Shown piece by piece: positions 13,087-15,842 of a DNA stretch of 15,842 nt. How positions within the stretch are numbered: the first letter of the stretch is position 1; each line of letters begins with the position of its first letter. A program made the position numbers and the translations under genes. The stretch spans positions 1-15,842 of the forward strand of contig JBBRLG010000096.1 of the NCBI GenBank assembly GCA_038231495.1. The letters run 5' to 3'. The DNA is from JBBRLG01 sp038231495 (lineage in GTDB: Bacteria > Planctomycetota > Planctomycetia > Gemmatales > Gemmataceae). The notes below the pieces were generated by a model. The model had not been told where the DNA came from, searched no databases, and was given only the letters and a program-made list of their open reading frames with translations.

Positions 13087-15618
13087 TCACTGGTTGAACA
13101 CGAACTCCTTCGTGTTAATCAGCGCCCACAAGATGTTTTCGTAGGCCAGCTTCTTGTTCGTCGCGTGCTTGTTAATGTGGGCCAAGGCCAGGGCACGCTG
13201 GTCGTCGCTCGGCTTGTGTGCGAACGCCCAGGTAAACAACTCGTCCACCTTTTCCACATCCGGCCGCGGGTCCTTCGCCATCGCCTCGGCCCGGGCACCC
13301 GCCCGCGCCAGCTTGGACTGAATCTCGTCGGAGTTCAGCAGGTGCAACGCCTGGGCCAGGTTCGCCTCGCTGACGCGCTCGCATTCGCAGGCACTGATGC
13401 GCTGCGGGCGGCCGAACACGTCCAGGAAGTACGACTGGAACGACTCGTCCGGCAGCATGATCGCCCGCTTCGGCGCGTGCTTGTCGGTCGGCAGGCCGTT
13501 GAACGGCGTCGGGCTGTCCGTCACCTGGCACACCGCGTCGAACAGCACCTCGGCACTCAAACGCCGCGGGTAGTAGCGGGCGTAGTTCTGCTTGTCGTGC
13601 TTGTTGAAATCGTTGGGCGTCGCACTCAACTGGTACGTCCGGCTCTTCACGATCGTCTTGACCAGGTGCTTGAGGCTGTACTTGTTGGCCACGAAATCCT
13701 GGGCCAGGCCGTCGAGCAGTTCGGGGTTCGACGGCGGGTTGGTGACGCGCATGTCGTCCAACGGATCGACGATGCCACGGCCGAAGAAGTGCGCCCAGTA
13801 ACGGTTCGCAACTGCCTTCGCAAAGAAGCGGTTGCCCGGATCGACCATCCAATCGACGAGCTTCTGGCGCGGGTCCTGGTCGCCCGCTACAACCAGCGGT
13901 TGGCCTTCGAGGACCTTCATCACGGCCGTTTGCTGCGTCCGCTTGTTCTGGACCGTGCCGGACGACTTACTGAAGATGGCCAGGTGCGTGTTCTGCTGCT
14001 GTTGGGCCTCGCCAGGCATCGGGATGCTCTTGCGGTTGATGCGGCCGAAGAACGCCGCGATGCCCCAGTAGTCGTCCTGGCTCCACTTTTCGTACGGGTG
14101 GTGGTGGCACTGGGCACACGCCAGCCGCAGGCCGAGGAAAACCTGGGCCGTGTCGTCCACGAACTGTTCGGGCTGTTGCAATTCCTTGTACCAGACCGTC
14201 GGCGGGTTGCTGTCCTCGTCGCCGGTCGCCGCCAGGATCGCGCGGGCAAACTTGTCGTACGGCTTGTCGTCCGCGATGGCGTTGCGAATCCAGTCGTGGA
14301 AACCGAACGTGCCGGTCGCCCGGCCCGCCTCGTTGCGGCGCTTGACGCGCAACACGTCGGACCACTTGTTGGCGAAGAAGTAGCTGTACTCCGGCGATTC
14401 GATCAGGGCATCGACTAGCTTGTCGCGCTTGGCCGGGTCCTTGTCGTTGACGAAAGCCGCCACCTGCGTCGGCGTCGGCAGCGTGCCGGTCAGGTCCACC
14501 GACAGCCGGCGGATGAACTGTTCGTCGCCGCACAATTCGCTGGGAACCAGGCCGAGTTGCTCCCACTTCTTGGTGGTAAACTTGTCAACGAGCGTCTTCT
14601 GCTCGAACGCGTACGGCGGGATCGGCAGGCCGAGCGGCACGGTCGCGCGGAAGATGTTGACGTATTCCTGGTAGCGGACCATGACCGCCGCCTCGCCGCT
14701 CATCGCCAGGGTGCGGACCATGCCGGCCGCGTCCACGACGGCGATTTCCTGCTCGTTGCTCTCGTACTGGGCACGGCGGGTGATGTCCTCGACCGCGCCG
14801 TCGCTGTAATGGGCGTAGACGGCGAACTGCTGCTTGTTGTTCCGCGTCATGATGCGGTGGTCGGGGTAGACGGTGATGTGCGTCACCTTGGCGTCGGTCG
14901 GTTCGCCGAACGGCGTGCCCGCCGCGACCCAACGGCGGATGAGGCGGTACTCGTCGGAGTTGACCTCCATGCGCTTGCCGCCGCCGTGGGCCATGCCGCC
15001 GGTCGCCTTGAGCAACAGCAGGCTGTTGTCCGGCGCGGTCGGGAACAGCCGCCGGCCGCGGCCTTCTTTCACCAAGGCCGTGTAATCGATCTCCGGCTCG
15101 AAGCCGAGCAGCGACAACTTGAAGCCGTTTTGGCCGCTGGCCTTGCCGTGACAGCCGCCGGAGTTACAGCCGAGCTTCGTGAAAATCGGCACGATCTGGT
15201 TGCCGAAGTTAATCGGCAGATTCAAGTCGCACTTCTCGGCGGTGACAGGCACCTTGACGGTCTTGTCGCCGAAGGTGACGGTAACAGCGGTGTTGCCGTT
15301 GGCGAGGGGAATGACGCGGCCGGCGCTGGTGACGCGGACGATCTTGGGGTCGGCGGCCTCGTACTTCACGTCGCCGGTCAAGTCCTGAAGCTTGCCGCCG
15401 GCGAGGGTGGCGGTGAGGATGAGTTGCTGGGCGTCGTCGGCACCCTTGAGGGTAATCGTGGTCGGGTAGACCTCAAACTTTTGCACGTCGGCCGGTTTGG
15501 GTAGCACCATCGGTTCGAGCCGGGCAGGCTCTTTCTCGGCATAAACGTCACCGGCGCGGAGAGAGCCGGCGGTAGCAAGAAGCACGGCCGGTAGCAGAAG
15601 CCAGCGCGCAAGTGTCAT
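13087..15618 (-). CDS. Exported DUF1549/DUF1553 protein with Ig-like and cytochrome-like domains
   Basis: From ATG 15618 (purine-rich GGGGG upstream) the protein is 843 residues. A signal peptide (MTLARWLLLPAVLLATAGSLRAG region) is followed by a bacterial Ig-like (BIG2-type) domain at about 45-127. The haem-type motif CNSGGCH (151-157, C-x4-CH) begins a planctomycete cytochrome-like domain with the family's LSLLGFEPEIDY stretch. A second Ig-like domain covers about 243-330, then DUF1549 with CAQCHHHP near residue 500. DUF1553 lies near the C-terminus (NRYWAHFFGRG, then RRLSAEVLFDAV). Such proteins are highly multiplied in planctomycetes and are often paired with DUF1501 genes; they are thought to be surface or periplasmic, with undefined roles in redox or polymer breakdown. 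The longer frame to 15807 starts with a low-complexity Arg/Ser leader and is rejected. It ends at a strong terminator and appears monocistronic in this window. Confidence 0.92.
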   Translation of the reverse strand: MTLARWLLLPAVLLATAGSLRAGDVYAEKEPARLEPMVLPKPADVQKFEVYPTTITLKGADDAQQLILTATLAGGKLQDLTGDVKYEAADPKIVRVTSAGRVIPLANGNTAVTVTFGDKTVKVPVTAEKCDLNLPINFGNQIVPIFTKLGCNSGGCHGKASGQNGFKLSLLGFEPEIDYTALVKEGRGRRLFPTAPDNSLLLLKATGGMAHGGGKRMEVNSDEYRLIRRWVAAGTPFGEPTDAKVTHITVYPDHRIMTRNNKQQFAVYAHYSDGAVEDITRRAQYESNEQEIAVVDAAGMVRTLAMSGEAAVMVRYQEYVNIFRATVPLGLPIPPYAFEQKTLVDKFTTKKWEQLGLVPSELCGDEQFIRRLSVDLTGTLPTPTQVAAFVNDKDPAKRDKLVDALIESPEYSYFFANKWSDVLRVKRRNEAGRATGTFGFHDWIRNAIADDKPYDKFARAILAATGDEDSNPPTVWYKELQQPEQFVDDTAQVFLGLRLACAQCHHHPYEKWSQDDYWGIAAFFGRINRKSIPMPGEAQQQQNTHLAIFSKSSGTVQNKRTQQTAVMKVLEGQPLVVAGDQDPRQKLVDWMVDPGNRFFAKAVANRYWAHFFGRGIVDPLDDMRVTNPPSNPELLDGLAQDFVANKYSLKHLVKTIVKSRTYQLSATPNDFNKHDKQNYARYYPRRLSAEVLFDAVCQVTDSPTPFNGLPTDKHAPKRAIMLPDESFQSYFLDVFGRPQRISACECERVSEANLAQALHLLNSDEIQSKLARAGARAEAMAKDPRPDVEKVDELFTWAFAHKPSDDQRALALAHINKHATNKKLAYENILWALINTKEFVFNQ

Positions 15619-15799
15619 GATTTGCAACCCCCCAAAGGCAGGAAACCTGGATCGCCTAACCGAACGGGCGGGAGATCGGTCAGGGACACGAAGGCAGGAG
15701 AACAAGCAGCAACCGCCATTGTGACCGAGCCTGCTCAAGAATGCAACACATTCTCGGCGGCGGGCGCTAAATCTGGACAAGGGGACAAGGGGACGGCTT
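15619..15799. other. Upstream region of the DUF1549/DUF1553 gene
   Basis: No gene is seen. It contains two and a half tandem copies of the 8-base unit GGACAAGG (15775-15794). The promoter of the minus-strand gene must lie here or beyond the window; I could not choose a convincing -10/-35 pair. Confidence 0.4.
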
Positions 15800-15825
15800 A
15801 GCCGCAAGCGGCCCGCTTGCTGGCT
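15796..15825. repeat. Copy of the AGCCGCAAGCGGC palindromic repeat
   Basis: Positions 15796-15812 are identical over 17 bases to 6690-6706. Within this copy AGCCGCAAGCGG (15800-15811) pairs with CCGCTTGCTGGCT (15813-15825) apart from one bulged base, so it forms its own hairpin. Two copies in one 16-kb window suggest a dispersed intergenic repeat family. Confidence 0.6.
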
Positions 15826-15842
15826 CGTCCCCCGTAGCCGCA

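Noticed and set aside
12962..13093. 11-base direct repeat GGTGTCACTGG at 12962-12972 and 13083-13093 flanking the terminator
   Set aside because: Short, with no further similarity around it; it could be chance, and no element lies between apart from the terminator.
13084..14418. 444-codon plus-strand open frame
   Set aside because: Antisense to the DUF1549/DUF1553 protein, with Leu/Val/Arg-rich shadow composition.
15619..15807. N-terminal extension of the DUF1549/DUF1553 protein
   Set aside because: Arg/Ser/Cys-rich leader without homology, and it would put the signal peptide internally; ATG 15618 starts directly at the signal peptide.
1..15842. CRISPR arrays, tRNA or rRNA genes, transposase genes
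   Set aside because: No regularly spaced repeats, cloverleaf-like sequence, rRNA segments or complete transposase motifs were found on either strand.

Overview
The window looks like chromosomal DNA from a planctomycete, most likely a Gemmata-type (Gemmataceae) bacterium. The evidence is GC-rich coding DNA (43 of 60 bases at 5221-5280), a large secreted c-type-cytochrome-like DUF1549/DUF1553 protein of the kind planctomycetes carry in many copies, many GTG starts, and palindromic G/C-rich intergenic repeats. The genus is inference; there is no rRNA or other marker gene.

Left part (about 399-8453, all + strand): a compact cluster resembling a type II fatty acid or polyketide pathway. In order it encodes a FabZ-like dehydratase, a FabG-like ketoreductase, an enlarged acyl carrier protein, a second FabZ-like dehydratase, a ketosynthase homologue without its catalytic Cys (Asp instead) and without one catalytic His (Asn instead), an intact FabF-type ketosynthase, a membrane-anchored alpha/beta hydrolase, and a GH3-family acyl-adenylating/amide-forming enzyme. 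The intact/degenerate ketosynthase pair recalls the KS-alpha/chain-length-factor heterodimers of aromatic polyketide and aryl polyene pathways. No enoyl reductase, acyltransferase or phosphopantetheinyl transferase gene is present. A plausible reading is that the pair builds an ACP-bound, possibly polyunsaturated chain, the hydrolase releases or transfers it, and the GH3 protein activates or conjugates the acid. A sigma70-like promoter precedes the cluster. Three of its gene gaps hold palindromic repeats.

Middle (8429-8798, - strand): a small antitoxin-like coiled-coil gene followed by a 50-residue ORF that does not look like the expected toxin.

Right-centre (9056-12666, - strand): a restriction-modification operon transcribed as an endonuclease III-type DNA glycosylase, then a C5-cytosine methyltransferase with a long C-terminal extension, then a probable PD-(D/E)xK restriction endonuclease. 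The glycosylase probably repairs T:G mismatches arising from deaminated 5-methylcytosine. The endonuclease frame is cut by one amber codon (9224-9226), after which 45 further protein-like codons run in the same frame to a TGA that lies within a terminator hairpin. The restriction arm therefore looks freshly interrupted. Its 3' part is AT-richer (27/60 GC at 9541-9600) than the lipid cluster, consistent with horizontal gain.

Right end (12997-15618, - strand): one large exported DUF1549/DUF1553 protein with Ig-like and cytochrome-like CxnCH motifs, ending at a clear rho-independent terminator. The last bases carry a repeat also found at 6690-6706, which points to a dispersed genomic repeat family. 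A small edge fragment on the - strand at the left end may be a truncated or frameshifted gene.
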